Part shown: positions 1 through 10,090 of the stretch, piece by piece
Position numbering within the stretch: the stretch's first letter is position 1
Layout: each line of letters begins with the position of its first letter
From: Circinella minor
Lineage: Eukaryota > Mucoromycota > Mucoromycetes > Mucorales > Lichtheimiaceae
NCBI GenBank assembly: GCA_016758965.1
Contig: JAEPRB010000468.1
Location: forward strand, 1-19,026
Length of the DNA stretch: 19,026 nt
Reading direction: 5' to 3'
Notes under the pieces: generated by a model
Databases searched by the model: none
What the model saw: the letters and a program-made list of their open reading frames with translations, nothing else
What the model was told of the DNA's origin: nothing
Program-made: the position numbers and the translations under genes

Positions 1-144
1 AAAAAAATTACATCATCAGGCTTAATGGATTTGAATGTGTTTAATTGGTTGCTGAGCAAGAAAGCAGCAGAAATAAGTAGCAGCCAATGGGGATTGAGGT
101 TTAGAGGCGCACAATTCAAGTTTTCGAATATATTCCTGCAGCAT
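1..144 (-). CDS. possible partial exon of a gene running off the left edge
   Basis: Read leftwards from an acceptor-like TTATTAG that ends at 145, one frame stays open for about 47 codons to the window edge. It includes the stretch HWLLLISAAFLLSNQ and then FKSIKPDDV. Codon choice resembles the real exons nearby. A rival reading starts at ATG 144-142 and stops after about 40 codons. No upstream exon could be identified in 145-530. I do not recognise the product. It could also be chance open sequence. Confidence 0.27.
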
Positions 145-530
145 CTAATAACAGAAAATAGAGAGATAGTTGTGAGTGTAGTGTGATCATAAGTAGCTAA
201 TGCGTTTGTATGATGGCCCTTATTAAGATTTCTCTTTTTCCATATTCTTCTCTTCCCTCCTTGTACTCCTTTTTTATACGTAATCTGGGATTTTAAAAAG
301 ATCTCCTTTCACCAACAAAAGTCACACGACCCTTTTATCAACACTCCAGCAGATCCATTACAAAAAGACGGGATCGATCGGATATTGTCTAAAATACTTC
401 TTCCTTCTTCTCTTTATAATTTTTTTTTTACTTTTTTCCATATACAGTATACATTAATTTTTTATTTCTTAATCTTATTTTAACTTTGAACTCCAAATAT
501 TATTTACTTATTATTTATCAATAAAACGAA
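145..530. promoter_or_regulatory. upstream region of the MARVEL-type gene
   Basis: No gene is visible here. From about 400 to 530 the sequence is T-rich with pyrimidine tracts and ends in an A-rich leader just before ATG 531, as is common for fungal promoters and 5' leaders. No individual factor site can be defended. If the left-edge exon is real, part of this stretch would belong to its upstream exons. Confidence 0.35.
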
Positions 531-1696
531 ATGAGAAATCCTTTCCGTAAAGACAAAAACATCCCACCTACGACAACGGAATCGCCTGCTACCATCAATG
601 CCTGGGATAGTAGCAAGGTCGAAGACTATACTACCAATAATGGTAATAATCATCTATCATTATCTGAGAATAATAATCCTTTCACATTATCATCATCTGA
701 TGCTGTTAATAACTATGGTGAAAAAACAGAACACTCAACAACACTAACGAATACCAATAATCATCATCCATCCCCTTCAACAACACCAGGAACCACCATG
801 ATGATGGATCGTAATAACACGCCAGAATCTTTATCGACTAAATCACCTCAACCTGCTGCCATACATACTCGTTCTGCTAGTATTGAAATTCCACCATTAC
901 CATATCCTACAGAAGGTGAAAAAGCAACGACACCAATAAAAAAAAATCCTAACAAAGGAAGATTTTTTGTTCGTGTCTGGCAAATGATTGCGGCCATAGG
1001 TGCTTTTGGATTTCAAGTGGGCGCAACACCGGTAAATAACTGTTTATTTGTTTTTTTTATCGGTTACACGACAGTTTAATCGTGTCAACAACTTTGCTTC
1101 ATCTTGACCGATCATGCATCATCAATAATTATAAAAAAAAAATGTATAATAATATATGACTGACTTAAATGAATTCTTACATTATTATTTTTGTTTAGTA
1201 TTCAGGTCATGATATGCCATTCTCAAAAATTGGATTATTATATTATATTTATGCTATTTGCTGGTTTTCATTCATATGGTCTTTATTCAATATTTATGTC
1301 TATTTGACACGTCGATTTGGTAAAGGAAGCAAAATTAAACGGCCTGTATCAATCTTGATGGATTGTTTTATTGCTGCTTTGTTTGGTGTTGGAACGTTTT
1401 ATGAGTTTGCAATGTATAAATGTCCACCTGGTGCTTATGATGGATGGTAACGTATCTAAATAATATATTAATTAAAATGATAGTAGCAATATCTCTTGTA
1501 CCTTTTGGTTTCTTTTTTTATTACCAAACTAACGAACTTATGGTTTCTTTCTTTTTTTTTTCTTTTTTTCGTTCTGATTAGGTGTAATTTTTTTAATACT
1601 GGATCATTTTTTTTGGTGACACTTTTTGCGACCTATGTACTTCAAACATTGTGGGATGTGTTTGGTGGTATGTCATGTTTGCGACGTCACGACTAG
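531..1696 (+). CDS. MARVEL-type four-helix membrane protein (three exons)
   Basis: Exons 531-1031, 1199-1446 and 1582-1696 join in frame (introns GTAAAT..TTTAG and GTAACG..TTAG) to 287 residues. Residues 1 to about 140 form a hydrophilic Thr/Asn/Ser/Pro-rich cytosolic-type tail. Four hydrophobic helices follow at about 149-165, 178-199, 212-234 and 255-277, with a short Cys-Arg-His-Asp end. This topology, with an aromatic first helix (VWQMIAAIGAFGFQ) and a Cys in the third-to-fourth loop, fits fungal MARVEL-domain proteins of the plasma membrane or secretory route. That is a family-level call from topology, and the exact role is unknown. The start is the first ATG after an A-rich leader. The exon 2/3 junction splits the Trp codon of YDGW. 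Confidence 0.72.
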
Positions 1697-2593
1697 TCAT
1701 CATTTAAAAAATAATGATACATACATAATACAGTAATAATAATAACGAACTTATAATACATACATACATATATACGTACATACTAGCTATCACCTTTATA
1801 AATATTTCAAACAATATGTATAAACATATATCATATACAGTACATTTTATTATATAAACTATAAAATAATAAATAAACAAAAAAAAAAAAAGAAGTTGTC
1901 GTGATGATACGTACATGATATTGCAGATCCTTTTATATGCTAAATGATACTAAGAATAGTATACAGATTCGCATCATTGTTTATTATTATTATTATTTAT
2001 CCAGATGGATCCAAATAGAGCACAGTAATTCTTTTATATAATATTGATTTTCTTCTCTTCTTGCTGCATGTTGTGGTGTCAAACTAATAAGATTGTGCAC
2101 CTTAACATAAAATGACTGTATACTAATAAAACTAACTATATGCCACACGAAAGAAAAAAATCTTCTCCCCCTTGAGGGTTTCTCATAATCTCCGTTTCAT
2201 GATGATTTGTTTAAAACACTTCAAGATAAAAATAAAAAAAGGTACTACGTATGATTTCTATTTCTATATTAATTATTATATTAAAAAATTACAATCATAA
2301 AAATCAAAAAATTATTATAGAGTACTCAATATTGATATACTTTTAGAATACAGGGAAATTAAGCTATTCGATGAATAATAAAATTAAAGATAATATGTTG
2401 CCCTTTTTTTTTTATATGATCTTTTATGTAAAACTATTGCGCAATTTGGGGCCAATAAGGATCGTTGTTGCGGAGAAAAATAAAAAGCACATCATCTTTT
2501 TTAATCAACATTTCGTCCCTGTAACTTTTTTTTTTATTTCCCTTTTCCTTATTCCCACCTCTTCAACTTTAAAACCCACATATAAAAAACACA
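1697..2593. other. intergenic, AT-rich, no gene seen
   Basis: This holds the 3' flank of the MARVEL-type gene and the promoter of the APS kinase gene. It has short CATA/TATA-type repeats around 1755-1785, ATT runs near 1981-2000 and T tracts near 2405 and 2530. Open frames here are short, low-complexity and lack splice partners. A TATAAAA at 2581-2587 lies only about 10 bp before the ATG, too close to act as a normal TATA box. No CACGTG-type sulfur-regulation site was seen. Confidence 0.5.
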
Positions 2594-3330
2594 ATGTCAA
2601 CCAACATTACTTGGCACGAAGGAGCTGTTTCCAAGGAAGAACGTCAAACACTTCTTAGTCAAAAGGTAAAATAATATCTATAAATCTTGTGTATACTTTA
2701 TGGAAAGACTTGTCAACTCAGTTTTGAATTTTATTAATATTAATATTAATAATCAACAATAAATTAATGTAGGGCTTTACTATCTGGTTCACTGGTCTTT
2801 CAGCATCTGGAAAATCTACTTTAGCTACTGCATTGGAACAAACTTTATTACACTCAGGTATCTCTGCCTATCGTTTGGATGGTGATAATGTTCGTTTCGG
2901 TTTGAACAAGAATTTGGGTTTCGGACCAGAAGACCGTACAGAAAACATTCGTCGTATTTCCGAAGTTGCTAAACTCTTTTCGGATGCTGCCGTCATTGCT
3001 ATTACTTCTTTCATTAGTCCTTATCGTCAAGATCGTGATTCTGCCCGTGAACTTCATGAAAAGGCTGGTATTCCATTCGTTGAAGTTTATGCTGATGCTC
3101 CATTGGAAGTTGTTGAACAACGTGATCCTAAAGGACTTTATAAGAAGGCCAAGGCAGGTGAAATTAAAGAATTTACTGGTATTTCCGCCCCTTATGAAGC
3201 TCCTGAAAACGCTGATGTTCATGTCAAGACACATGAAGTTTCGGTTGAACAAGGTGTACAACAAGTTATAGATTATTTAATTAGCAAGGGTTTGGTTCAA
3301 GCTGATAAGTTGATCAAGAAGGATGCATAA
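2594..3330 (+). CDS. MET14: adenylylsulfate (APS) kinase
   Basis: Exons 2594-2665 and 2773-3330 (intron GTAAAA..TGTAG, phase 0) give 209 residues, close to the roughly 200 of yeast Met14. The enzyme phosphorylates adenosine 5'-phosphosulfate to PAPS with ATP in cytosolic sulfate assimilation. Visible family marks are the N-terminal NITWHEG, the P-loop GLSASGKST (residues 32-40) directly after the splice junction, [16 protein letters not shown] (59-74), the [10 protein letters not shown] block of the PAPS-synthase/APS-kinase family, and [20 protein letters not shown] followed by [11 protein letters not shown]. No ATP-sulfurylase part is attached, so this is the stand-alone kinase. The ATG is the only one giving the conserved N-terminus. 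The gene is intact. The symbol is by homology to yeast. Confidence 0.95.
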
Positions 3331-3698
3331 ATTATAAAAAAAAAATTCATCTGATTATTTGTTGTTATGTAGATAGAATTTGTTTTTTTTTTATATATAT
3401 ATTTACAGACACACAAAAAAAAAGGCAGAGACCATTGTATCATGTATAAATAGAAAGAAATGATTAGACGTTAAAATAAATGTATAAAGTAATAATTATA
3501 ATAATAAACGAAAAAAAAAAAGACACATAAAGCAAAGGAAAAGAAAAACAGGGAATAGTGAAACTAAGAAAGGAAAGAGAGTAAGAAGGAAAAGTGTGTA
3601 ATATGTACATAATATATGTGTGTATGGTGCGTATGTATAGTGGTGTTGTGTATGTGCTGAAGTTGGTTATCAAATTTTCATTATTATTAAAAGCTATT
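3331..3698. other. convergent intergenic region
   Basis: This is the shared 3' flank of the APS kinase (+) and the acidic-tail gene (-). It contains A tracts, a purine-rich stretch (3525-3595) and a GT-rich stretch (3595-3660). No gene is seen. Open frames here are low-complexity. Confidence 0.5.
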
Positions 3699-3956
3699 TT
3701 ATTCTTCATCGTCCAATCGGTCAAGATCGTCTTCAGTAAAGAACTCGTCGTCAATATCAAATGCATCGTCTAGGTCGAAAAGTAATATAATGACAGCAAG
3801 CATGGGAAGCATTACTTTAGGCCTCATAACTTGTTTTGTAAATTGAAGAACAACATCTGCCAGAAAGGCTGGTGAACCAGCTTGTTGTGTGACGGGTGGA
3901 TTAAGAAAATTATAAGGTAAGAATGCAATCATTAAAAAAGAGAGTGAGAACGAGTA
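3699..3956 (-). CDS. unrecognised small membrane protein with acidic C-terminus (3' part)
   Basis: The frame from 3956 down to the stop at 3699 has an ATG at 3932 that alone gives 77 residues. It contains a hydrophilic segment (NPPVTQQAGSPAFLADVV), one hydrophobic helix (VMLPMLAVIILLF) and a tail rich in Asp/Glu ending in DRLDDEE. Upstream, 4085-4014 in the same register reads like another exon (APEALTQSSYDWLLSLLG). It could join through a 57-bp intron 4013-3957 (GTAGCA..TCTAG), but its own 5' end is blocked by a TGA and I could not find a clean first exon. A candidate start ATG lies at 4218-4216. I do not recognise the family. A single-pass organelle membrane protein is possible but unproven. 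Confidence 0.48.
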   Translation of the reverse strand, partial: YSFSLSFLMIAFLPYNFLNPPVTQQAGSPAFLADVVLQFTKQVMRPKVMLPMLAVIILLFDLDDAFDIDDEFFTEDDLDRLDDEE

Positions 3957-4381
3957 CTAGAAAAAAAAAGAAAAGACGTGTGTGGGGGGGGTTTGTCTTG
4001 CGTACTTTGCTACTAACACACCCAAAAGCGATAACAGCCAATCATATGATGACTGGGTTAAAGCTTCTGGAGCAAAGAATACAACCAATCATCTTGGGGA
4101 TTTTAAGAACTGTTAAATGAGCCAATACAGTTACAACTTACCTTGATTATGCAGATATAGTTTTTTTGATATGTGCTATGCTTTGTGTAGTTACCAATGT
4201 TCTGTTGTAGAAAGACATTATTCCTTTTTATTACTTTCTTATTGAAACTTTTATTATAGTTCCTATGGTTCCAGAGGGAAAAAATAGATACAATCACAGC
4301 AATTAAAGTTATTTTTTAATAAAGATGATGTTACAGATTATTATAATATTAAAAAAGAATGAATACATTCTTTCTATCTAT
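3957..4381 (-). other. probable 5' exons or introns of the acidic-tail gene
   Basis: This holds unresolved upstream parts of the gene ending at 3699. A strong donor GTAAGT lies at 4142-4137 on the minus strand. A 32-bp GTAAGT..AACAG stretch (4142-4111) follows it and is too short for a normal intron. A coding-like stretch occupies 4085-4014. A poly-G run lies at 3983-3990. The neighbouring HAD gene ends at 4382, so the whole 5' end must fit in this space. Confidence 0.3.
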
Positions 4382-6255
4382 CTATGATTCGTTCTTTCCT
4401 TCTTCTTGCTGAATAACCCATTTGACTGCTTCTTCTACATGTTGACATACTGAAGTAGCTGGGAAATGACTTGAATTACCCGGTTCTTGGAATACACCTG
4501 TACGTACCAAAATACTAGACCACCCATAATTATTTGCACCTTGGATATCAGCAGCAGGATTATCACCTACCGCATAAATCCTCGATGGTTTTTTACCATT
4601 ATTAATCCGTCCAAGTACTTGTTCAGCAAAAGCATAAGTGGTTGGATAAGGTTTGCCATAGGAAGTCGATTGTAAGTTAGTTCCTGTCAAAGTCTTGTAC
4701 ACACTTTCTAATGCCATTTTAAATGATCCTTGACCAAGACGAGGTACAGGAAACTCAGTACTCCAAATCTACATATATATATAATGATAAGATAAAGTTT
4801 AATTGTCAAATTGTTACATTCGATCCATTAAAATGTTTTACTTACAATATCATTATTTGAAAAATAGATTGGAATTTCTTGTACGGTACAATCACCTTTT
4901 TGTGTACCTACTACTCCATTCTCGGAACAAATGACGTCTAACATGATTTGAATATCTCTACCCCCTATGTTATGAATATACCTTTTCCATTAATTATTAT
5001 TTCATATTTAACCCATGTAGAATATTCTTCCCCAATTTCTTATTAGCTGCTGCTATTATTAGAGTAGTTTGCTTACAATCACGAGAATCATGAAACATCA
5101 TGACAGCACCAATAGGTATTTTCGAAAAATCTAACGAGTCCTATAAAAGTAAATGAGAAAATTAATTTTTTTTTATCTTTACATCCATTATAATAAAAGC
5201 AAGATTCTTCTTTTATGTTACTTACTGCATCTGGTGAAAGTGAATCACGAGAAGGATGGCGGAATGGCCATACTGAAGATTGCCAGTGATGTATATCATC
5301 TGGAATGATTACATTGTTGAATCCATATCTACAAAATCAACCCGCATGCCCCCGAAAAACATGTTAGATATCTATCAAGAATTTAACCTCCCAAAAAAAA
5401 TATCTTTTATTTACCCTTTGGCTACTTCAAAACATTCACGATCTTTTCCTCCAACAACCAAAACATTCTTATCCTTGTATTGATCAACAAGTGCTTGCAT
5501 AGGTGAATGAGATAAAACTACTTGCTCGGGTGAAATCTACTATGAGCAAATGATTTTAGTACTGTTTCCAACTTGAATAATAATAATCCACCATCATAAA
5601 AAAAAACTCTGTTTTATATTTTATTTACTTGAACATCCAACATATTACTGATTTGTTCTGCTTTAGCTTGCTCCGTGACACCACCTCCATTTGTTAATAA
5701 AACGAAAGGAACTTTTCTGTTTAGTTGATTTACTTTTTATTATTTAAGAGTTTATTGATTTGATAATGCGATAATTTTTTGGGAATATTAATAAAAATAT
5801 TTGCTTTTTTACCTTCCAAGAGCATTATCACCATTGAGCATTCGGATAGCACTATTTCCCCGCACCACCACCACCCCCAAAAAAAAAATTGAGTAATATT
5901 ATCACTTTTAGCTTTCTGAAATTTTCTTTCTCTATCCTTCCATTTGTATAATTAAATGTTCCATATTGATATTGTACCTTCTTGCTTCAGGAATGGTACG
6001 TTTTCCCTGAATTAGTATTATTAAACACGTTAGCTATATTGTTGTTATATTTGAATTGTAAGGTTAAGCAGGAGCAATTTTTTTTTTTTGAAAAAAAGGT
6101 ACTTTTATAAGAACACCGTCAATGTCAAACGCGAAGGCATAGTTAGATGGTGTCAATTTAGAAGAAAATGCACGGTAACTATGAATTCCTTTCGTTGTTA
6201 TTGTTGTTGCTGTGGTGGTGGTGAAACGTGATAATGTTAATAACCGAGGTGACAT
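4382..6255 (-). CDS. mitochondrial HAD-superfamily hydrolase, CECR5/HDHD5 family (yeast YKR070W-like)
   Basis: Nine exons join in frame to 367 residues: 6255-6103, 6006-5978, 5851-5813, 5716-5629, 5536-5415, 5328-5226, 5140-5077, 4964-4846 and 4768-4382. All introns are GT..AG, 71-126 bp. Residues 1 to about 32 are Arg/Thr-rich without acids, a typical mitochondrial presequence. HAD motif I is FDIDGVL (nucleophile D44, D46), motif II is LLTNGGG (81-86), motif III is Lys278 in GKPYPTTY, and motif IV is GDNPAADIQGA (D308, D313). SRDWGRDIQIMLDVI and VWPFRHPSRDSL fit the CECR5 subfamily. Length matches the family (yeast 352). The substrate of this family is not established. The many tiny exons (29 and 39 nt) are notable. 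The gene appears intact. Confidence 0.9.
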
Positions 6256-6260
6256 GTCAA

Positions 6261-6302
6261 AAAATAAAAACTAGAAAATAAAAACTAGAAAATAGAAAAT
6301 AG
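6261..6302. repeat. short A-rich tandem repeat
   Basis: AAAATAAAAACTAG occurs twice head to tail (6261-6274, 6275-6288), followed by AAAATAG twice (6289-6295, 6296-6302). It lies in the 5' leader or promoter of the HAD gene just upstream of its ATG. Confidence 0.85.
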
Positions 6303-6357
6303 AAAAACAAAAAGATAGACGGGGTAGTAAGATATAGCGCGCCAATCTAAAAAGGAT

Positions 6358-6370
6358 GTTGCATAGCAAC
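6358..6370. promoter_or_regulatory. X-box-like palindrome GTTGC-ATA-GCAAC
   Basis: A perfect 5-3-5 inverted repeat, GTTGCATAGCAAC, lies about 100 bp upstream of the HAD start codon. It resembles the RFX-family X-box (GTTGCCATGGCAAC) but is one base shorter. A CCAAT pentamer lies 12 bp away at 6342-6346. A regulatory role is inference from position and shape. Confidence 0.3.
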
Positions 6371-7257
6371 CGCACATCATCGTGGGAATAGAAAATTTTA
6401 TCACTATTCAGCAAGAAATGTGTGAATTTATGACAGCTTGCAAATTGACCTCTCTCTCCCTGTATGTGTGGGTATCCGTTTGTCAATATTGCTTTACTAT
6501 GTCTTGTTTAGTGTGTATGTTTATGTATCCGTAGATAAATAAAATGTAAGCCCATTGTATTATTATACGTATTGTATAAAAACATACTATTTCAGACTAG
6601 TGCTATTAGCTATGTATTACTATAACAAAGAAAGATAAAAAACATTCAAATATAATGTAACAATAGATTAAAATAAATATTTGTTTAACTTCTTGAATTC
6701 GTAAGGACATATCATATCATGTATAAGAGAAACGTATACCAGAGTTATATATATTACATTGACCTGTTGCAATTATGTATTTGATCACGAACAGAAAAGA
6801 ACAAAAAAAATATGACATCTTTTGTTGACAAATTAATCATTGGAAACCAATCTAATTGGAATATTATTTTTATAATTCAGTTACTATAACAAGACAAACA
6901 AGCAAATTCTTTACCATAATCAAATGATAACAGCAGAAGCTTATTACGTTTAGCAGAGTGCAGAACAGCTTTTTTTTTTGCTTGACATAATGATTATGTC
7001 TTTGATTTTATGCTCACGGGTTAAAAATAGGATAAAATAAAGAGATACATCAAAGGGATTTCTAGGATTCACGAATGTGTCAAAAGTTTATTACGGTATC
7101 GGCTAGTCTGGATGCTTGTTTGAGGATGGATAAGAGAGTGGGGGTATTTTTAATTATTATTATTTGAAAGGTGGGTTGATGTTGTAAATGAGAAAGTAGT
7201 AACTTGTACCTACCTAGTATGCTCGGAGGAAGATAATCAATTCAAGTTATTAAGGCT

Positions 7258-8260
7258 TTACTTCTGGTGATCGTCATCATGATATTGCTGTTGGTTGGAG
7301 GCTGGTTGTTGATGAGCTTCTAATTCTGCTAAAACTGTATATACTACTGACAGTATTTTTTTCTAATCGTTGTAACCTTGATGTGGAAGATGGTTTGCTT
7401 TTGGAAGCCGGAGAAAAATATATGAAAGTAGATCATTCAGATTTGGTTATGTGTACTTTAAGGTGCTTATGTATTTGAAGGCATTATATTGAATGATGTT
7501 TAGTAAATGTAGAAGGGAAGCTGCTATTAATACGGCTTTGAGAATTTTCATTACGTAGGGAGCTATCTCATTCTCCAACATATACATCTGCTCCCCCCCT
7601 CCCCTTCTTGTTGTCGTTGGTATCCACATTATTAGGTCTGCTCCTAATGTTGAGTGTCAAGCTGCGAAAAATTTTGACCTACTGGTTTCAGTCCTTTTTG
7701 AGAAAAGTTTATTATTTTTATGTTGTCAAGTTGCTAATTTGAGTTCCATTGGTGATGGTTCGCCTGTTTGAACTTGTATAAAAAGTTTCTATGTGGGTGA
7801 CTGGCACGGTTTTCTCTAATGACTAGTTGATTGTTGTTATATTAAATTATCTTTTAATTGATTTATTAGGGTGTCATAATGGAGTAGTTGTTCTCAGTAT
7901 AAGTATTTTGCTTGGGGGTGTTGGTGCGTTCTTATATGCTGAGTAGGCTAGTAATGTATCTCATGACTTTTGTTTGCGATTTTTTGTGTGCTCCAACATT
8001 TATTTTGGGGTTATTCTATCAGTTTAATATTAGTGTAGTAAGGGTGTGATGGGTATGTCATATTCGAGTTTTGGTCTGATAAATTGAGAATACAGTTGAG
8101 CTGAAAGGAGATAGGAAAGTCTCAAAGGGTTAAGACCTATTTATCAGAGTATACCCTATAAACAACGATTGCAGCAGTAAAGGGATTCAAAATGCTAAAA
8201 TCATGTAGTTCGAAACTCAGGACTGACCCAGTATTATAATTTCCAGCGACTAAAAAAGAA
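7258..8260 (-). pseudogene. decayed non-LTR retrotransposon reverse transcriptase, C-terminal part
   Basis: Read leftwards from 8137, one frame gives GLNPLRLSYLLSAQLYSQ followed by FIRPKLEY, the hallmark block after the catalytic core of LINE-type reverse transcriptases (GxNxxG..LYxxFIRPxLEYG). The same frame continues to about 7350 with coding-like stretches (MLEHTKNR, CLQIHKHLKVHITKSE, SPASKSKPSSTSRLQRLEK) broken by more than ten stops. At an A7 run (7357-7363) the frame shifts by one into ILSVVYTVLAELEAHQQ, ending at TAA 7258. The C-terminal part resembles the end of Mucorales LINE ORFs as I remember them. The core with the YxDD motif is not visible. Boundaries are approximate. The minus frame 7629-7447 (ATG start, 60 codons) lies inside and is probably a by-product. 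Confidence 0.6.
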
Positions 8261-8364
8261 CGTGATCAATGTATAAGATGGAGAATAGGATGGCTACCAG
8301 GAATAAAAACAAAAATATGTTCAAATTACACAACAACAACCCTCATCAAAACCCATTCCATCAC

Positions 8365-9120
8365 ATGTTTACGAATGCACCAACAGCTATTAATCCCACG
8401 ACATAAAACCTAAGACCCAATATCATATCTTTATTTAAGATAACTGCCGTTGCCTTCAAATAGCATCGAGTTTCTTTCCACAACGTACGTATTGATGTTA
8501 ATGAATGGGATTGAGAAATGTATCGTCTGACTAGCGAGATACAAGAATTAAGATGGATCGTCTCCAAAATACAAGTGGAGTGTCCTCAACATTTTTTTAA
8601 CATAACATCATTACTCGCAATAGTAGCAGTGGTATTAAACATATGGGTATATAATAATCTGCCATCAGCATTAAGAATAAATGTGTGGGAGTTTGTTCTT
8701 GATTCATTATTTTACAAAACACACAATTTCATAGTTAGATAGAGTAAAAGTTAGACAAAAAAAAAAGGAGAAGAAAACGATAGAAAGAGATTCTTTCGTG
8801 GTGAAATATTATTGGAGTGGTTAGTGATAAAGTTGGCATATTGTTGTGTGTTTGTTTTGACCGATCTTGTAACTTATTGTTGTTGTAAAAATCTTTCTGT
8901 ATTATACCTGTTGTACAACCAAAGTACACATCAGCAATGTAAACATATCTTTTTGGTCCGTCTTGTCAAGAATATTCCGTTCCATGCACATCCACTCGTT
9001 CAACAGCCATCTTTACCATCAACAATATCAACATATGAATCAACACGTCTTTTGGATTTACACGATGCTATTTTGAAAGCACAAAAAAATCAAAATCAAA
9101 TTTTACATAATTACGTATAA
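8365..9120 (+). pseudogene. unrecognised membrane-protein-like frame with five in-frame stops (decayed gene or mis-modelled gene)
   Basis: An A/C-rich leader (8306-8364) precedes ATG 8365. From there one single frame reads like protein to TAA 9118-9120 (252 codons), interrupted by TAA 8404, TAG 8461, TGA 8512, TAG 8740 and TAG 8752. An ATG at 8518 opens the longest clean piece. Visible are an amphipathic stretch (RLTSEIQELRWIVSKIQ), a hydrophobic helix (ITSLLAIVAVVLNIWVY), a second hydrophobic region (8806-8900) and a soluble end (FHAHPLVQQPSLP, RLLDLHDAILKAQKNQNQ). A live spliced model is possible, e.g. a phase-0 intron 8647-8734 (GTATAT..CATAG), but I could not close it to the C-terminus without a weak donor. 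No family recognised. Confidence 0.42.
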
Positions 9121-10090
9121 GAATTTAAATTGTAATCAATTGAAAAAGATTGAAAAAGATTACAGTAGCTTTAAAACGATCATCTTATTTAACTGAAAAG
9201 AATTATCGATCCTCATGCAGCATCTGGTAAACAGAAATAAACAAACAAATAAAAGATGTGCTTTGTTGAGCACTGGATTGATATAAAGTGAAAAAAAAAT
9301 TGCCATGTGAAAAAAAAAAGATTGCAAGTAAATAACTTTTATCCTGAAAAGATATTGCATCTGTTGATATAACTTATTATTTTTGATGTTTAAGCATATC
9401 CTCTTCTTGACTTGAATTCGTAGTTATGTTATGGGCAAACTTAATTTTCAACGCTGTACATTACTTTACTTGCAGCATCGGAGTATGTTTGTGTATTTTC
9501 TATTTTGGGCGTATACTAAAAAATGTGGGTATCTGCATGATAGCTGATTGGCAGGGGCTGTCAATGGGTTCAGGTTCCAAAAAGATTGTCTAAAGTGATT
9601 TGAATCTGTTTTCTCATTTATAATTTTATTATAGTAAGACAAGTAATATTTGGAAGATGTAATTCATAGATCAATTCTTCATATATATATTTATATGTAA
9701 GTATCAGTTTATATGTAATATTTTATAGTTTTGAAAAAAAAAGTACGTGAGAAGAATTGCATCATTTGTTTAGATGATGCTCCGTAAATAAACCAAAAAG
9801 AGTAAACACGTCATTATTATATTAGAACATACATAAAAAATGTGATCTTTTTTTTAAAAAAAAAAATTATCGATTTTATGCAATATGGAATAATAGGTTT
9901 ATCAAAAAGTTTTTTTTTTTTTTTTGTTGGCTCGGGAGAAGTTGATAGCGGATATATATAATATATCCAAATAGAAGTTATCACACATAAAATCTCTAAA
10001 CCTTCTTTTTTTTTTTTTTTTACTCTTCTTCCTTTTTCTTTCACCTTTATACTTCTTCTTCACTTTTATTATTATTAATATTTATTTCTA
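9121..10090. other. intergenic region upstream of the alkaline phosphatase gene
   Basis: No gene is seen. It contains a direct duplication TTGAAAAAGA (9139-9148 and 9149-9158), several A/T homopolymers and a T15 run (10007-10021), and a pyrimidine-rich 5' leader (10003-10067) directly before ATG 10091. A single CACGTC (9808-9813) is present. No full CACGTG phosphate-response site was seen. Confidence 0.45.
9950..9968. promoter_or_regulatory. TATA-rich palindrome upstream of the alkaline phosphatase gene
   Basis: GGATATAT-ATA-ATATATCC is a perfect 8-3-8 inverted repeat about 120 bp before ATG 10091, followed by the pyrimidine-rich leader. It is well placed for a TATA element. The role is inferred from position. 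Confidence 0.35.

Larger units (their letters stand above)
6256..7257. other. intergenic region upstream of the HAD gene
   Basis: This holds the HAD gene promoter (minus strand) and about 600 bp of AT-rich sequence in which I see no gene. Close to the gene are a short tandem repeat (6261-6302), a CCAAT at 6342-6346 and an X-box-like palindrome at 6358-6370. The minus frame at 6271-6486 lacks coding character. Confidence 0.45.

Noticed and set aside
1704..1916. Minus-strand Tyr/Ile/Leu-rich frame
   Set aside because: Low-complexity translation of TATA/CATA repeats, with no homologous pattern.
2854..3264. Long antisense frame and a second sense frame within the APS kinase gene
   Set aside because: Shadows of the APS kinase exon. 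They have no motifs and the kinase frame is certain.
7447..7629. Minus-strand 60-codon frame starting with ATG
   Set aside because: It lies inside the LINE remnant, and the flanking LINE-like sequence runs through in another register. Kept only as a note in that entry.
8180..8230. tRNA-like TTCGAAA segment
   Set aside because: The flanking arms do not pair as a T-arm, and no acceptor, D or anticodon arms can be drawn.
8361..8598. Minus-strand open frame with coding-like codons opposite the plus locus
   Set aside because: It has no ATG, starts after an in-frame TGA, and has no good acceptor. It mirrors the better-supported plus-strand frame.
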